Positions 1 through 9,187 of a stretch of DNA of 64,000 nucleotides are shown here, in pieces. Under the pieces are notes generated by a model. That model saw nothing but the letters and a program-made list of their open reading frames with translations. It was not told the origin of the DNA and ran no database searches. Source of the DNA: Kofleriaceae bacterium (lineage in GTDB: Bacteria > Myxococcota_A > Polyangia > Haliangiales > Haliangiaceae); NCBI GenBank assembly GCA_020633495.1, contig JACKDR010000007.1, forward strand, positions 1 through 64,000, in the 5' to 3' direction. The number at the start of each line of letters is the position of its first letter. Within the stretch, counting starts at the first letter, position 1. Position numbers and translations under genes: made by a program.

Positions 1-421
1 CGATGGCGTCGCGGACCATGCTCTCGCCGACGTGCGACATCTCCTGGATGCGCTGCGCCACCGACGGCGACGGCGCGCTGCCCAGGGCCAGGACGCGCTC
101 GCAGATGTTGACCGCCAGGTCGCCGATGCGCTCGAGATCGGTGACCATCTTCATGGCCAGGGTGATCATGCGCAGGTCCCCGGCCACCGGCTGGCGCTTG
201 GCCAGGATCAGCAGGCACAGCTCGTCGGTCTCGACCTCGAGCGCGTTGACCTGGCCGTCGCCCTGGATGGTGCTGCGGGCCAGCTCGGTGTCGCCGTCGA
301 TGAAGGCCCGCGACGCGTGCGCGATCATCTCCTCGACCATCCCCGCCATGCGCAGGAGCTTGTCCTTGAGCTCGCGCAGCTCCGCTTCGTACTCGCGGTC
401 AGTGTGGACCTTCGGCGCCAT
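1..421 (-). CDS. phoU: Phosphate-transport regulator PhoU, 3' end cut by window edge
   Basis: The visible 140 residues are the N-terminal part of a PhoU protein. PhoU is a cytoplasmic all-helical protein that links the Pst phosphate transporter to the PhoR/PhoB system and represses the Pho regulon when phosphate is plentiful. The first repeat carries the typical metal-binding helix text MVTDLERIGDLAVNICERV near residues 91-109, and the preceding acidic-helix run with VETDELCLLIL fits the family. The ATG at 421 is used because the reading opens MAPKVHTDREYEAELRELK, a normal PhoU start. The rest of the gene, and any phoB or pst genes, lie off the left edge. The next gene upstream on this strand ends 62 bases away, so co-transcription is possible but not shown. 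Confidence 0.93.
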   Translation of the reverse strand, partial: MAPKVHTDREYEAELRELKDKLLRMAGMVEEMIAHASRAFIDGDTELARSTIQGDGQVNALEVETDELCLLILAKRQPVAGDLRMITLAMKMVTDLERIGDLAVNICERVLALGSAPSPSVAQRIQEMSHVGESMVRDAI

Positions 422-483
422 GGGGCGATCATAGCTCGCCCCGCGGCGCCGGTCTCGTTTTCGCGCGGCTCGCGGCCGCCGGA

Positions 484-3400
484 CTACTCGACGACGATCC
501 GCTCGCGGTGGATCTCGACCCAGTTGTCGTTGTGGGGCTGGTCGATGACCCAGTTCGAGATGACCACCTCGTCACCGCTGGTCACCGCCGAGGCGAAGAA
601 GCCGTAGGCGCCCACGAAGTCGACCTCGTCGCCGGCGATGGCGCGGCGCTGCCACAGGCTCTGGGTCGGGTTCCAGGCCGAGTACAGGAGCTCGTGGGTG
701 GTGGCGTCCTGGTAGATGATCACCGGGCCGTTGCCGCCCAGGATCATGTTCGAGTCGTCGCCCACGAAGTGGAACTCGGGCTTGGGCAGGCCGTCCTCGG
801 TGGTGCCGACGATCCGGTAGCCGTCGTCGACGATCTCCGGGGTCATCGTGTCGGTCGAGACGTACATCAGGTCGTCGCGGGTGGCGCTGACGTAGCTGAC
901 GTGGGCGACGCCGGCGTCGTCGACCTGGACCGACGGGTACCAGCCGACGTCGAGGGGACCGTCGCCGTCGAGGATCTCGGGGGGCAGGAACGTGCCGGCG
1001 GTGGCGTCGAAGCGGCACAGCTTGAGGGCGCCGGCCAGGCGGTCGTAGTAGGCGACCACGGGGGCCTGGCTGGCGTCGCGGGTGGCGTCGATGAACAGGC
1101 CGGCGCCGTTGGACAGCGGCGTCGGGTCGGTGCTGGTGCCGTCGTCGGGCGGCAGCACCACGCTGTCGAGCGTCCACGACACCCAGTCGGCGGCCGACTG
1201 CGGGGTCGCGGTCTGGGCGGCGACGAACCGGACCTCGGTCGTCACGATGCCCGCGCCCGACGACACCTCGGCCATGTAGGCGATGCCGGGGCGGCCGTCG
1301 TCGGTGCGCAGCGTCATCGAGCTGTACAGGCCGGCGACCTCGCCGCCCAGCTCGGGGTCGATGTCGCCGGTGCCGTCGTCGACGGTGTGGATCTGCCAGG
1401 TGCCGCCGTACTTGGCGGCGAACTTGAGCGAGCCGGTGTCGAGGTCGAAGTAGCTGACCATCGGGGTGCCGTCGGGGGTCACCGCGATGCTGGTGTACTT
1501 GCCGACGTTGGGGCCGGCCTCGAGGATGCCGCCGCGGATGTTGCTGTCGGGGATCGCGACCGGCCCGTCGGGCACGCCGTCGACGAACTCCCAGCGGTCG
1601 TCGGGGATGGGGCCGTCGGTCTCCCACATCGCGACCACCAGGTCACCGTGGGTCTCGGCGTAGGCCGACACCCAGGCGTCGCCGTTGGGCGCCACCGCGA
1701 CGTCGGAGAACGGGCCGATGCGGCCGTAGGGGACGTCGGAGATGCACTCGCAGTGGTGGTCGATGCAGAACGGGATCTGGCCGGGCGGGCACTCGGTGGT
1801 GCAGTCCTCGGTGACCTCGCAGGCCTGGACGCCGGGGTCGCCGTCGCAGCTGCACGCCGGCATCAGCGCCGACGCCGCGCCGACGCCCAGCCACACCGCG
1901 GCGACGCCGACGACGCGGCGGCCGCGCCGCGACGTGGTCGCCGTGACCGCGCGGCGGGCGACGCCGCCGAGGCCGCGCCGGAACAGCAGGCCGACCGTCA
2001 TCAGGGCCAGCGCCACCAGGCCGCCGCTGGGCGTGCCCTGGTTGGCGTCGCAGCCGCAGCCGCTCGAGCTGGCCTGGCCGTGGAACGGCACCGGGGCGAA
2101 CGCGACGCTCTGGTTGCCGACCTCGTCCTTGACCCAGACCGCGACGTTGCCGTCGGCGACCAGGTCCTGGAGGGTGTCGCGGCTGATGCTCGGGCTGCCC
2201 TGCCAGTCGGTCCACGGCGTGTCGTCGCCGGGGCGGCCGAACGCCCACCGCAGCGCCGACGCCGGCGACACCAGGTCCTCGGCGGGGGCGGTGAAGGTGT
2301 CGCCGTCGAGCGTCACCTGATCGAGCAGGACGCGGGGGCCGACCGAGTCGATGATGACCGGGACCTGGGCGACGTCCGAGGTGGTGCGGTAGTCGCCGAC
2401 CACCCGCGAGCGCACCTCGACGGTGTACTTGCCCTGCCAGGCCAGCGCGCGATCGTTGATGACGATCGTGCCGCCGGGCCGGAACGGCCGCCACATGCCG
2501 CCCTCGAGGCGCCACGCGTACTCGAGCTCGCGGCCGGCGTCGTCGTGGGTCGGGGTCTCGAGGGTGATCGACGGCAGGCGCGCGGCGTCGGCGCCGTCGA
2601 CCTCGCCCTTGAGGGCGCGCAGCACCGCGGCCGGCGGCGGCGTGTCGACGTCGACCAGCCGGACCGTGGGCAGGTCGGCGCGCGGCGGCGCCACCTCGGG
2701 AGTCAGCTCGTCGAGCACCGGCACCAGGCCGGGGATCCGGTCGCCGAGCTGGCGCATCGCGGCCGACGCGCCCAGCGACGCGTAGATCGCGAGGAAGTCG
2801 TCCTCGCTGGTGGTGACGTGCTGGATGCGCAGGTTGTTGAGCGTGAAGCCGGCGAAGTCGGGCACCTGGATCTGGCCGAGGCCGTCACCGAGCAGGCCGA
2901 CCGCGAGGTCGAAGATCGTCGGCAGCACGGCCTCGAGGTCGGCCTGGCTCTCGCGGACGAACTCGCTGTTGAGGACGCGGACCGAGATGTTGTCGGCGTC
3001 GAGGCCGACCAGCTCCGGGGTCACCGTCGCCGGCTCGCCGGGCTGCTGGTCGAAGGTCAGGTTGACGCCGACGTCCATGTCGAGCTTGAGGGTGAAGGCC
3101 CGGACGTAGCGCTCGTAGATGAACGCGTAGAGGTCGGCCTCGAAGTTCTTGATGTGGATGGTCAGCGCCGGCGAGGTCTCGGTGCCGTCGCCGATGTCGA
3201 AGTCGAGCGCCTGCTGCGGCCGGGTCACCAGCAGCACCGGGTTCTTGCTGTCGCCGAGCTCGCCCAGCGACGACACCAGCAGGCCGAAGGTGCCGAGGTT
3301 GAGCTGCGGGATCAGGCTGGTGCCGACGCCCAGGCACATCGTGCCCGAGGTGACGGCGTGGTGGCCGGCGAGGTCGAGGGTGGTCTCCGACAGGCCGATC

Positions 3401-4467
3401 GCGAGGTCGTCGGCGGGCTCGGGCATGCCGAGGAACTCGTTGGCCGGCTGCAGCGCGAACGTGCCGCGGCTGGTCGCCGGCAGCGACGCCGGCGGCGACG
3501 CGAAGTTGGGCGCCACCAGCGGCGGCACGCAGTAGTTGGGCTCGCTGTCGAGATCCGGGGTCCGGGTCGACGGATCCTCGTCGGCGTTCATGCCGGTGAT
3601 GAGGCCCAGCGACATGCCGCCGCCTCGCAGGTCGACGTAGCCGCCCGGGACCATGCGCACCTCCATGGTGGCCTCGGTGCCCGGCGACACGCCGCCGACC
3701 AGCGCGCCGCTGTCGATGATGCCGTTGATGCCGAGGGGGTCGGGGAGGAAGCCCTGGATCAGGTTGTCGATCGTCGGGGTCAGCAGCTGGATCAGGAAGT
3801 CACCGATGAACGAGTCGAGGACGTCGACCAGCGCGTTGGCGATGTCGCTGACGATGCTGCAGCCGCTGAACGGGCTGTTGGCGAACGTCGTGTCGTTGAT
3901 CTGGGCGAGGTGGAGGTTGAGCTCGCCGGTGGTCGGGTCGATGTCGAACGCGATGTCGATGTCGACCTTGTTGTCGTTGGCGGCGACGCCGAGGGTGCAC
4001 GAGAACGGGACGAAGACGACCGCGCCGTCGAGGGGGATGCTGCCGTTGGCGTCGAGCTGCAGCTTGATGTTGAGGACGTCGTTGGCGCTGTCGACCGCCA
4101 GCGTCACGTAGTCGGTGTGGAACGTGAACGCGCAGCCCTTGCCGCTGCCGCACGCGCCACCCTGGTAGGCGTCGCAGTAGTTGGCGCCGGTGAAGCTCGG
4201 GCTCAGCACCGAGCCCTTGGGCAGGCAGAAGCCGCCGAGCTGGCCGTTGATGAAGCCCGGCACGATCGAGGTCAGCTTCTGGAAGCCGGCCTGGGTGACG
4301 CGGATCTGGCCGCCGCCTTCGATCGTCTGATCGAGCGGCACGTAGTTCCATTGCTGGACCGGCTGGTAGCCGGCGCAGCCGCAGCCGCCACCGCCTCCAC
4401 AGCCGGACATCACGAGGAACAGCGCGGTGGAAAAGATCAAGTTCAGTCGAGTGGACTTCGTGAACAC
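484..4467 (-). CDS. Giant composite lipoprotein with an internal MYXO-CTERM-like segment
   Basis: I do not recognise the overall protein (1327 aa). I chose the GTG at 4467 because a strong GGGGAGGG ribosome site lies just upstream and it gives a clean lipoprotein signal ending LVMSGC; an in-frame start also exists at 4518. Residues about 30-800 are an extracellular, Asp/Gly-rich beta-type region. Around residues 800-835 there is a Ser-Gly-Cys-Gly-Cys motif, a hydrophobic helix and an Arg-rich tail, the layout of a MYXO-CTERM sorting signal, which normally ends a protein. Here the frame stays open: a second hydrophobic helix ending in a Cys-rich cluster (ALMPACSC, near 870) leads into about 450 residues with repeated propeller-like text (DVAVAPNGDAWVS, SIAVTPDGTPMVSYFD). 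It therefore looks like two surface proteins read as one. Its function is unknown. Confidence 0.75.
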   Translation of the reverse strand: MFTKSTRLNLIFSTALFLVMSGCGGGGGCGCAGYQPVQQWNYVPLDQTIEGGGQIRVTQAGFQKLTSIVPGFINGQLGGFCLPKGSVLSPSFTGANYCDAYQGGACGSGKGCAFTFHTDYVTLAVDSANDVLNIKLQLDANGSIPLDGAVVFVPFSCTLGVAANDNKVDIDIAFDIDPTTGELNLHLAQINDTTFANSPFSGCSIVSDIANALVDVLDSFIGDFLIQLLTPTIDNLIQGFLPDPLGINGIIDSGALVGGVSPGTEATMEVRMVPGGYVDLRGGGMSLGLITGMNADEDPSTRTPDLDSEPNYCVPPLVAPNFASPPASLPATSRGTFALQPANEFLGMPEPADDLAIGLSETTLDLAGHHAVTSGTMCLGVGTSLIPQLNLGTFGLLVSSLGELGDSKNPVLLVTRPQQALDFDIGDGTETSPALTIHIKNFEADLYAFIYERYVRAFTLKLDMDVGVNLTFDQQPGEPATVTPELVGLDADNISVRVLNSEFVRESQADLEAVLPTIFDLAVGLLGDGLGQIQVPDFAGFTLNNLRIQHVTTSEDDFLAIYASLGASAAMRQLGDRIPGLVPVLDELTPEVAPPRADLPTVRLVDVDTPPPAAVLRALKGEVDGADAARLPSITLETPTHDDAGRELEYAWRLEGGMWRPFRPGGTIVINDRALAWQGKYTVEVRSRVVGDYRTTSDVAQVPVIIDSVGPRVLLDQVTLDGDTFTAPAEDLVSPASALRWAFGRPGDDTPWTDWQGSPSISRDTLQDLVADGNVAVWVKDEVGNQSVAFAPVPFHGQASSSGCGCDANQGTPSGGLVALALMTVGLLFRRGLGGVARRAVTATTSRRGRRVVGVAAVWLGVGAASALMPACSCDGDPGVQACEVTEDCTTECPPGQIPFCIDHHCECISDVPYGRIGPFSDVAVAPNGDAWVSAYAETHGDLVVAMWETDGPIPDDRWEFVDGVPDGPVAIPDSNIRGGILEAGPNVGKYTSIAVTPDGTPMVSYFDLDTGSLKFAAKYGGTWQIHTVDDGTGDIDPELGGEVAGLYSSMTLRTDDGRPGIAYMAEVSSGAGIVTTEVRFVAAQTATPQSAADWVSWTLDSVVLPPDDGTSTDPTPLSNGAGLFIDATRDASQAPVVAYYDRLAGALKLCRFDATAGTFLPPEILDGDGPLDVGWYPSVQVDDAGVAHVSYVSATRDDLMYVSTDTMTPEIVDDGYRIVGTTEDGLPKPEFHFVGDDSNMILGGNGPVIIYQDATTHELLYSAWNPTQSLWQRRAIAGDEVDFVGAYGFFASAVTSGDEVVISNWVIDQPHNDNWVEIHRERIVVE

Positions 4468-4708
4468 GGCGGTGTGCCCTCCCCTAGATGGCGCAGCCGC
4501 TCGACGGCAGAGACTCATTCCTCGTGCCGCGAACTGGAAACATATTAGGTGGACCGAGTTTCAGAATGAAGACCTTTTCTCCGCTAGACGTTGAATTCTG
4601 CAAGGGAATTGGGGTGGTCAGGCCACATCCCGAGCGTGCGGCGGCCCTCACGGTGGGGGACGTCGACCACACCGCGACGGCGTGGCGCGCAACTGCCGCG
4701 GCGCGGTC
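4468..4708. other. Divergent intergenic region, relatively AT-rich
   Basis: This gap separates the giant lipoprotein (minus strand) from the tRNA pair (plus strand). The stretch 4530-4610 is clearly more AT-rich than its surroundings. On the minus strand a TAATAT hexamer sits at about 4541-4546, a possible -10 box for the lipoprotein gene, but I see no convincing -35 box at the right spacing. Open frames crossing this gap and the tRNAs have no ribosome site or family resemblance. Confidence 0.4.
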
Positions 4709-4737
4709 TTGACAGCGGATGGCGCCGCCGCTATGTA
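4709..4737 (+). promoter_or_regulatory. Sigma70-type promoter for the tRNA pair
   Basis: A perfect TTGACA (4709-4714) is followed after exactly 17 bases by TATGTA (4732-4737). Transcription would start about 8-10 bases before the 5' end of the tRNA-Arg at 4756. Such consensus hexamers are rare in DNA this GC-rich, and the placement fits a stable-RNA promoter. Confidence 0.8.
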
Positions 4738-4755
4738 TCCGGCCCTCGATGGCCT

Positions 4756-4829
<74 letters not shown>

Positions 4830-4879
4830 CTGAAAACTAGCTTGTGACTGACGGCCGTCTGCGTTCGTTGTGTGATTGC

Positions 4880-4951
4880 GGGGGCATAGCTCAATGGTAG
4901 AGCATCGGACTCTTAATCCGCTGGTTGTAGGTTCGAGTCCTACTGCCCCCA
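4880..4951 (+). tRNA. tRNA-Lys (anticodon CTT)
   Basis: The acceptor arms GGGGGCA and TGCCCCC pair perfectly. The D arm is GCTC...GAGC, the anticodon loop is CTCTTAA with anticodon CTT (reads AAG), and the T arm is GTAGG-TTCGAGT-CCTAC. The 3' CCA is not encoded. It lies 50 bases after the tRNA-Arg and probably shares its promoter and the terminator that follows. Confidence 0.95.
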
Positions 4952-4960
4952 CGGTCGACC

Positions 4961-5000
4961 GGGCTTGCGAGGATCATCTCCTCGCAAGCCCGTTTTTTTT
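4961..5000 (+). terminator. Rho-independent terminator of the tRNA operon
   Basis: A perfect 13-bp stem (4961-4973 with 4979-4991) with a 5-base loop is followed by eight T residues (4993-5000). It is the clearest intrinsic terminator in the window and ends the tRNA-Arg/tRNA-Lys transcript. Confidence 0.95.
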
Positions 5001-5235
5001 GGCCTGAACGCGACGCCCACGCCCGGCGCTCGAGCCGGCCGCCCGGGCCGGTCGCCGACCGGCACCCGGCGGCGCCGCCGCCGCGGCCGCGGGGTCGGGC
5101 TTTCGGTCCGCGGTCCGGATCGTGAGCCGGATCGTGTCGATTACCGAGGGCGTGGTGGGGATCGATCCCCCGCCCCGACAGCGCCGGGCCCGGCGCCGCC
5201 CGGGTCGCGGGCTGCAGGCCTCACCTGCGGCCGCC

Positions 5236-5301
5236 GGACACGCGGTCGGGCGGGCGCGCGGACACGCGGTCGGTCGGGCGCGCGGTCACGCGGTCGGGCG
5301 G
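5236..5301. repeat. 24-bp tandem repeat overlapping a stop codon
   Basis: Two nearly identical 24-bp units (5236-5259, 5260-5283) and a partial third (5284-5301) repeat a GC-rich motif built around ACGCGGTCGG. The third unit contains the TGA stop (5286-5288) of the minus-strand synthetase-like gene, so the array runs from the gene's last codons into the downstream spacer. The remaining spacer, 5001-5235, shows nothing else I can name. Confidence 0.85.
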
Positions 5302-8300
5302 TAGCGCCGGCCGTGCGGGTCCCAGGCGAAGACGTCGGGGCCGTCGGCGAAGCCGAGGTCCTTCACCGGCTTCTTGAGCGGCCGGTAGCCCTCGGTCATC
5401 GGCAGCTCGTCGACGCGGCGCAGGCGCTGCGGGATCGCGTGCTCGGGCAGCGACACCACCGCGCGCGCGATGGCGTCGAGGTCGAAGCGGCCGTCGGCGG
5501 CGACCAGCGCGGCCGCCGGCACCTCGTGGCCGTCGCCGCCGGGGCCGGCGACGCCGACCGCGATGCACAGCGCGACCGCGCCCGAGACGTAGAGCGTGTC
5601 CTCGAGCCGCTGGCTGGCCACCCAGCCGTCGGCGGTGCGGATCATCTCGCCGTGGCGATCGACGAACCAGAAGTCGCCGCCGCCGTCGACCCGCAGCAGG
5701 TCGCCGGTGACGAACCAGGTGTCGCCGGGCCCGAAGGCGTCGCGCAGGATGCGGCGCGGATCGATGTGGGCGATGTCGGCGACGCCGCGGCCGCCGTCGA
5801 GGCGCGCCACCAGCATGCCGGGCTCGTCGATGCGGGCGTGGACGAGCCGGCCGTTGCGATCGCGGATCAGGTCGTCGGCGTCGAAGTCGTAGCCGGCGAC
5901 GACCAGGTCGGGGCTGCCCGGCAGCGGCCGGCCCAGCGCGCCCAGCTTCTCGCCGGAGGCGTTGGCCAGCACCGCGCTGGCCTCGGTCGAAGCGTAGAAC
6001 TCGAGGACGCCGACCGGGCCGAAGCGATCGACCAGGCGGCGCCACAGGTCGACGCGCATGCCGCTGCCCGCGAACAGCCGCACCGGGTGGTTCTTCTCGC
6101 CCTGCTCGTGGGGCGCGTCGACCAGGGCGCGGCACATCTCGCCGGCGTAGAAGACGACGGTGACGCCGTAGCTGCGGACCTCCTGCCAGAACGTCGCCGG
6201 CTCGAACTTCGAGGCCAGCGCCAGGCGGGCGCCGCCGACCAGCGCGCTGCCGGCGGCGACCAGCTGGCCGGCGGGGTGGTGCAGCGGCAGGCAGCAGTAG
6301 ACGGTGTCGCGCGACGACAGCGTGCAGGTCGCGGCGGCGCCCAGCGCCGAGAACGCCCACCGCCGGTTGGTGACGCGGCTGGCGCGCGGCGCGCCGTAGC
6401 GGCCGGCGGTGACGAAGACCATCGCGAGGTCGCGGGCGCGGCCGGGATCCGGGCGGTACCAGCCGGGCAGCGCGACCGCGTCGGCGTCGATCCGCTCCAT
6501 GTCGACGACGCCGGCGGGCAGGGCGCGGGCGTCGTTGGCGCCGCCCAGCACCAGCACCGGGCCGGCGAAGGCGCGCCGCGACCGCTCGACCTCCTCGGGA
6601 TCGACGATCAGCGCGTCGAGCTCGCCGAGCTCGATCGCGCGCGGCAGGACGCGGTCCGGGGTGATCGGTGACAGCAGCACCGCGACCGCGCCGAGCCGCG
6701 ACAGCGCGGTGACCGCGGTGAGGTGGCTGGGCCGCGAGCCCATCATGACGCCGATGCGCTGGCCGGGCCGGACGCCGCACGAGATCAGGCCGCGGACGAC
6801 CGCCTCGACGCGGCGGTTGGCGTCGGCGTAGGTGAAGGCGCGGCCGCGCCACAGGAAGAACGTGCGGTCGGGGATCTCGGCGGCCTGCTCGGCGAGGGTG
6901 GCGCCGACCGAGATCCGGGTGTCGTCGCGCAGCCGGCGCAGCCGCGACAGCCGCGGCAGCTGCCAGCGCAGGTTGTCGAGGTAGTCGCCGAGGTCGTCGC
7001 TGGCGTCGCCGACCCGGTCCCACACCGCGCGCGCGGCCTTGCCGACGATGTCCTGGGCCAGCTCGAGGTCGAACTGCAGCTCGCCGAACGCGCCGTCGTA
7101 GTCGTCGTCCTCGTGGTCGTCGTCGTCGAGCGGGTGGTCGCCGGTGTCGAGGTCGCCGGCGGTGGTCGCGGCGGGCGGCACCGGGCCGTCGTCGCCCACC
7201 GGGATCAGCGCGGCCGGGCGATCGCCCAGGTGGTCGAGCCAGCGCACCCAGTCGACGACGGTCGGCCAGGTCACGCGCAGCGCCGACGAGCCCACCACCA
7301 GGCCGAAGTGGCCGGCCTTGACCGGCACCTCGTACAGCTCGGTGCACGCGGGCGTGGCGCGGCGGATGCCGCGGACCGCGGCGGGCCGGGCCATGTCGTC
7401 GCGCTCGCCGACGAAGTAGAGGATCGGGCAGGTGATGTCGGCGAGCGTGACGGTGTGGCCGTCGATGACGAAGCCGCCCGAGCTCATCCGGTTGGAGACG
7501 ATGACCTCGTCGATGAACTTGCGCAGCGCCGGCCCGGGCCAGGCGACGAAGCCCTCGCCGCGCAGGAACAGCCGCTTGGCCTCGCGCTTCTCCAGCGCCT
7601 GGCGATCGTGGAGCTTGGACACGAAGTCGACGAGCTGGCCGATCTCCTTGCGCGCCGACAGCACGCGGAACCCGGTCGAGGTCAGGAAGCCGGGCAGGCC
7701 GCGGGTGCGCTGCAGCGCCGGCTCGATCGTCGCGCGCAGCGCGCCGACGACGCGCTCGGTGATGTCCTGGCGGACGCCGCGCAGGCTGCGGTGCAGATCG
7801 ACCGGGCTGCCGAAGGTGATGACCGAGGCCAGGCCGGCGGCCTTGCGGAACGCGGCGACCTGGTAGGCGAACATGCCGCCCTGCGAGTAGCCGGCGAGGT
7901 GGACGTCGTGGCCGGTGGCGTCGCGGACCCGGTCGACGGCCTCGGACACCGCGCGGACGTGATCGTCGAGGGTGCGCGACATGCCACCCTCCTCGCGCTC
8001 GGGGGCGCCGAAGTCGACCAGCCAGACGTCGACGCCGGCGCGGCCGAGCGCGACCACGGCGCTGATGTCGGGGGCGACGTCGTAGATCTCGGAGGCGACC
8101 ATCAGCGGCGGCACCAGCAGCACCGCCGACGGCAGCGCGGTGGCGGCGCCGGTCGGCGCGGCGTAGTGGCGCAGGCGGTAGACCCGCTCCTCGTGGACGA
8201 CCTCGAACGGGTGGCCGTAGGGCGCGGTCAGGCGGCCGGCGCGGATGATCTCGAGCGCGTTCTGCCACGCCATGCCGAAGCGGCGCAGGCGCTTGCTCCA

Positions 8301-8459
8301 GCGGACCTGGCGGCGGCGGCGCGCGGTGGCGGAGCCGCGGCGGCGGCGCGCGGCGGTCCCCGGCGATCGCGTCGCGGCGTCGGCGGCACCGGCGGCGCCG
8401 GGATCACCGGTCGCGGGCGAGGCGTCGGACGGGCGATCGGGTGCGGTCGCATCGGCCAT
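5286..8459 (-). CDS. Fusion of a PHA-synthase-like alpha/beta hydrolase and an acyl-CoA-synthetase-like domain
   Basis: The protein (1057 aa) has two enzymatic halves. After a basic, low-complexity N-terminus, residues about 60-420 resemble the alpha/beta-hydrolase fold of PHA synthases, with nucleophile elbow GYSQGG (Ser near 192) where true PhaC enzymes use Cys. Then comes an Asp-rich linker (HPLDDDDHEDDDYDGAF) and an AMP-binding module: YASTEASA resembles the A5 motif, and TGDLLRVDGG with FVDRHGEMIRTADGW resembles A7/A8. The ATP-binding P-loop is unusual (VTAGRYGAPRASR instead of a TSGTTGxPK-like sequence), so adenylation activity is uncertain. The pair suggests activation or transfer of acyl chains, but the substrate is unknown. 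The ATG at 8459 is preferred; in-frame GTG 8525 lies 10 bases past the upstream stop without a ribosome site. Confidence 0.82.
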   Translation of the reverse strand: MADATAPDRPSDASPATGDPGAAGAADAATRSPGTAARRRRGSATARRRRQVRWSKRLRRFGMAWQNALEIIRAGRLTAPYGHPFEVVHEERVYRLRHYAAPTGAATALPSAVLLVPPLMVASEIYDVAPDISAVVALGRAGVDVWLVDFGAPEREEGGMSRTLDDHVRAVSEAVDRVRDATGHDVHLAGYSQGGMFAYQVAAFRKAAGLASVITFGSPVDLHRSLRGVRQDITERVVGALRATIEPALQRTRGLPGFLTSTGFRVLSARKEIGQLVDFVSKLHDRQALEKREAKRLFLRGEGFVAWPGPALRKFIDEVIVSNRMSSGGFVIDGHTVTLADITCPILYFVGERDDMARPAAVRGIRRATPACTELYEVPVKAGHFGLVVGSSALRVTWPTVVDWVRWLDHLGDRPAALIPVGDDGPVPPAATTAGDLDTGDHPLDDDDHEDDDYDGAFGELQFDLELAQDIVGKAARAVWDRVGDASDDLGDYLDNLRWQLPRLSRLRRLRDDTRISVGATLAEQAAEIPDRTFFLWRGRAFTYADANRRVEAVVRGLISCGVRPGQRIGVMMGSRPSHLTAVTALSRLGAVAVLLSPITPDRVLPRAIELGELDALIVDPEEVERSRRAFAGPVLVLGGANDARALPAGVVDMERIDADAVALPGWYRPDPGRARDLAMVFVTAGRYGAPRASRVTNRRWAFSALGAAATCTLSSRDTVYCCLPLHHPAGQLVAAGSALVGGARLALASKFEPATFWQEVRSYGVTVVFYAGEMCRALVDAPHEQGEKNHPVRLFAGSGMRVDLWRRLVDRFGPVGVLEFYASTEASAVLANASGEKLGALGRPLPGSPDLVVAGYDFDADDLIRDRNGRLVHARIDEPGMLVARLDGGRGVADIAHIDPRRILRDAFGPGDTWFVTGDLLRVDGGGDFWFVDRHGEMIRTADGWVASQRLEDTLYVSGAVALCIAVGVAGPGGDGHEVPAAALVAADGRFDLDAIARAVVSLPEHAIPQRLRRVDELPMTEGYRPLKKPVKDLGFADGPDVFAWDPHGRRYRPTA

Positions 8460-8535
8460 GGCGCCGAGCATACCGCCGATCGCCGCGCCGCCGCGGCGAC
8501 GGGACGACGTGGCGGTGCGCGCCACCGAGGCGCGG

Positions 8536-9153
8536 TCAGGTACCCGGGCCCAGGCGCTTGGCCTTGGCCTTGGCGTCGTCGTCCTTGTCGAACAGGCGCA
8601 TCCGCTTGCCGTGGCGGTTGTGCTGGATCGCGTAGACCAGCCCTGCGATGCCCGACACCGGCATCGCCACCATCATCACCGGCATCAGCAGGAACAGCGG
8701 CAGCCGGGTCAGGATCGACGCCGCCAGGATGTAGCCGACCGACGCCGGGATGGCCTCGCGCAGCGACCCGGCGTAGAGCCAGCCGACCGGGCCGAAGAAC
8801 GTCGACAGCAGCGTCGACGCCAGCCACGACTTCTCGCCCTTCTCGCGCGGGCGCTGCAGCTCGGCCTTGGCGGTGCGGGCCAGCCGCGCGCCCTTGGCGA
8901 CGGTCAGGGCGCCGCCGACCAGATCGTCGGTGTCGGGCTCGTCGTCGTCGTGGGCGGCGCGGCGCTTGCCGCGGCCGTGGACCTCGGCCTGGCGCTCGCG
9001 CAGGGCCTGGCGCTCGGCTTCCTGGCGCGCCCGCTGCTCGCGGACCTTGGCCAGCGCCGCCTCCTTGCGGGCCTGCTGGGCCGCGGTGTCCGCCCGGACC
9101 TCGGCCTCGAGCGCCGCGAGGCGGGCACGGACGTCGTCATCGTCGGCGGACAC
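8536..9153 (-). CDS. Membrane protein with N-terminal coiled coil
   Basis: I do not recognise the family. The 205-residue protein starts with a highly charged helix (about residues 8-65, rich in Arg, Glu and Gln, likely coiled coil), then an acidic patch (HDDDEPDTDD), and then two or three hydrophobic segments from GPVGWLYAGSLREAIPA to SGIAGLVYAIQHNRHG. It ends in a Lys-rich cytoplasmic tail. The membrane part loosely recalls TM2-type domains. The GTG at 9153 is chosen because it opens VSADDDDVRARLAALEAE, where the coiled coil begins; residues upstream read as noise. It is divergent from the small lipoprotein starting 35 bases away and probably co-transcribed with the synthetase fusion downstream. 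Confidence 0.7.
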   Translation of the reverse strand: MSADDDDVRARLAALEAEVRADTAAQQARKEAALAKVREQRARQEAERQALRERQAEVHGRGKRRAAHDDDEPDTDDLVGGALTVAKGARLARTAKAELQRPREKGEKSWLASTLLSTFFGPVGWLYAGSLREAIPASVGYILAASILTRLPLFLLMPVMMVAMPVSGIAGLVYAIQHNRHGKRMRLFDKDDDAKAKAKRLGPGT

Positions 9154-9187
9154 GGGCCAGACTATGGCATGATCGGCCGCGCACGAC

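Noticed and set aside
508..4548. A long plus-strand open frame opposite the giant lipoprotein
   Set aside because: It is rich in Val/Ala/Arg/Asp/Gly with no motif, and mirrors the minus-strand gene. In DNA with such strong third-position GC, antisense frames stay open by chance.
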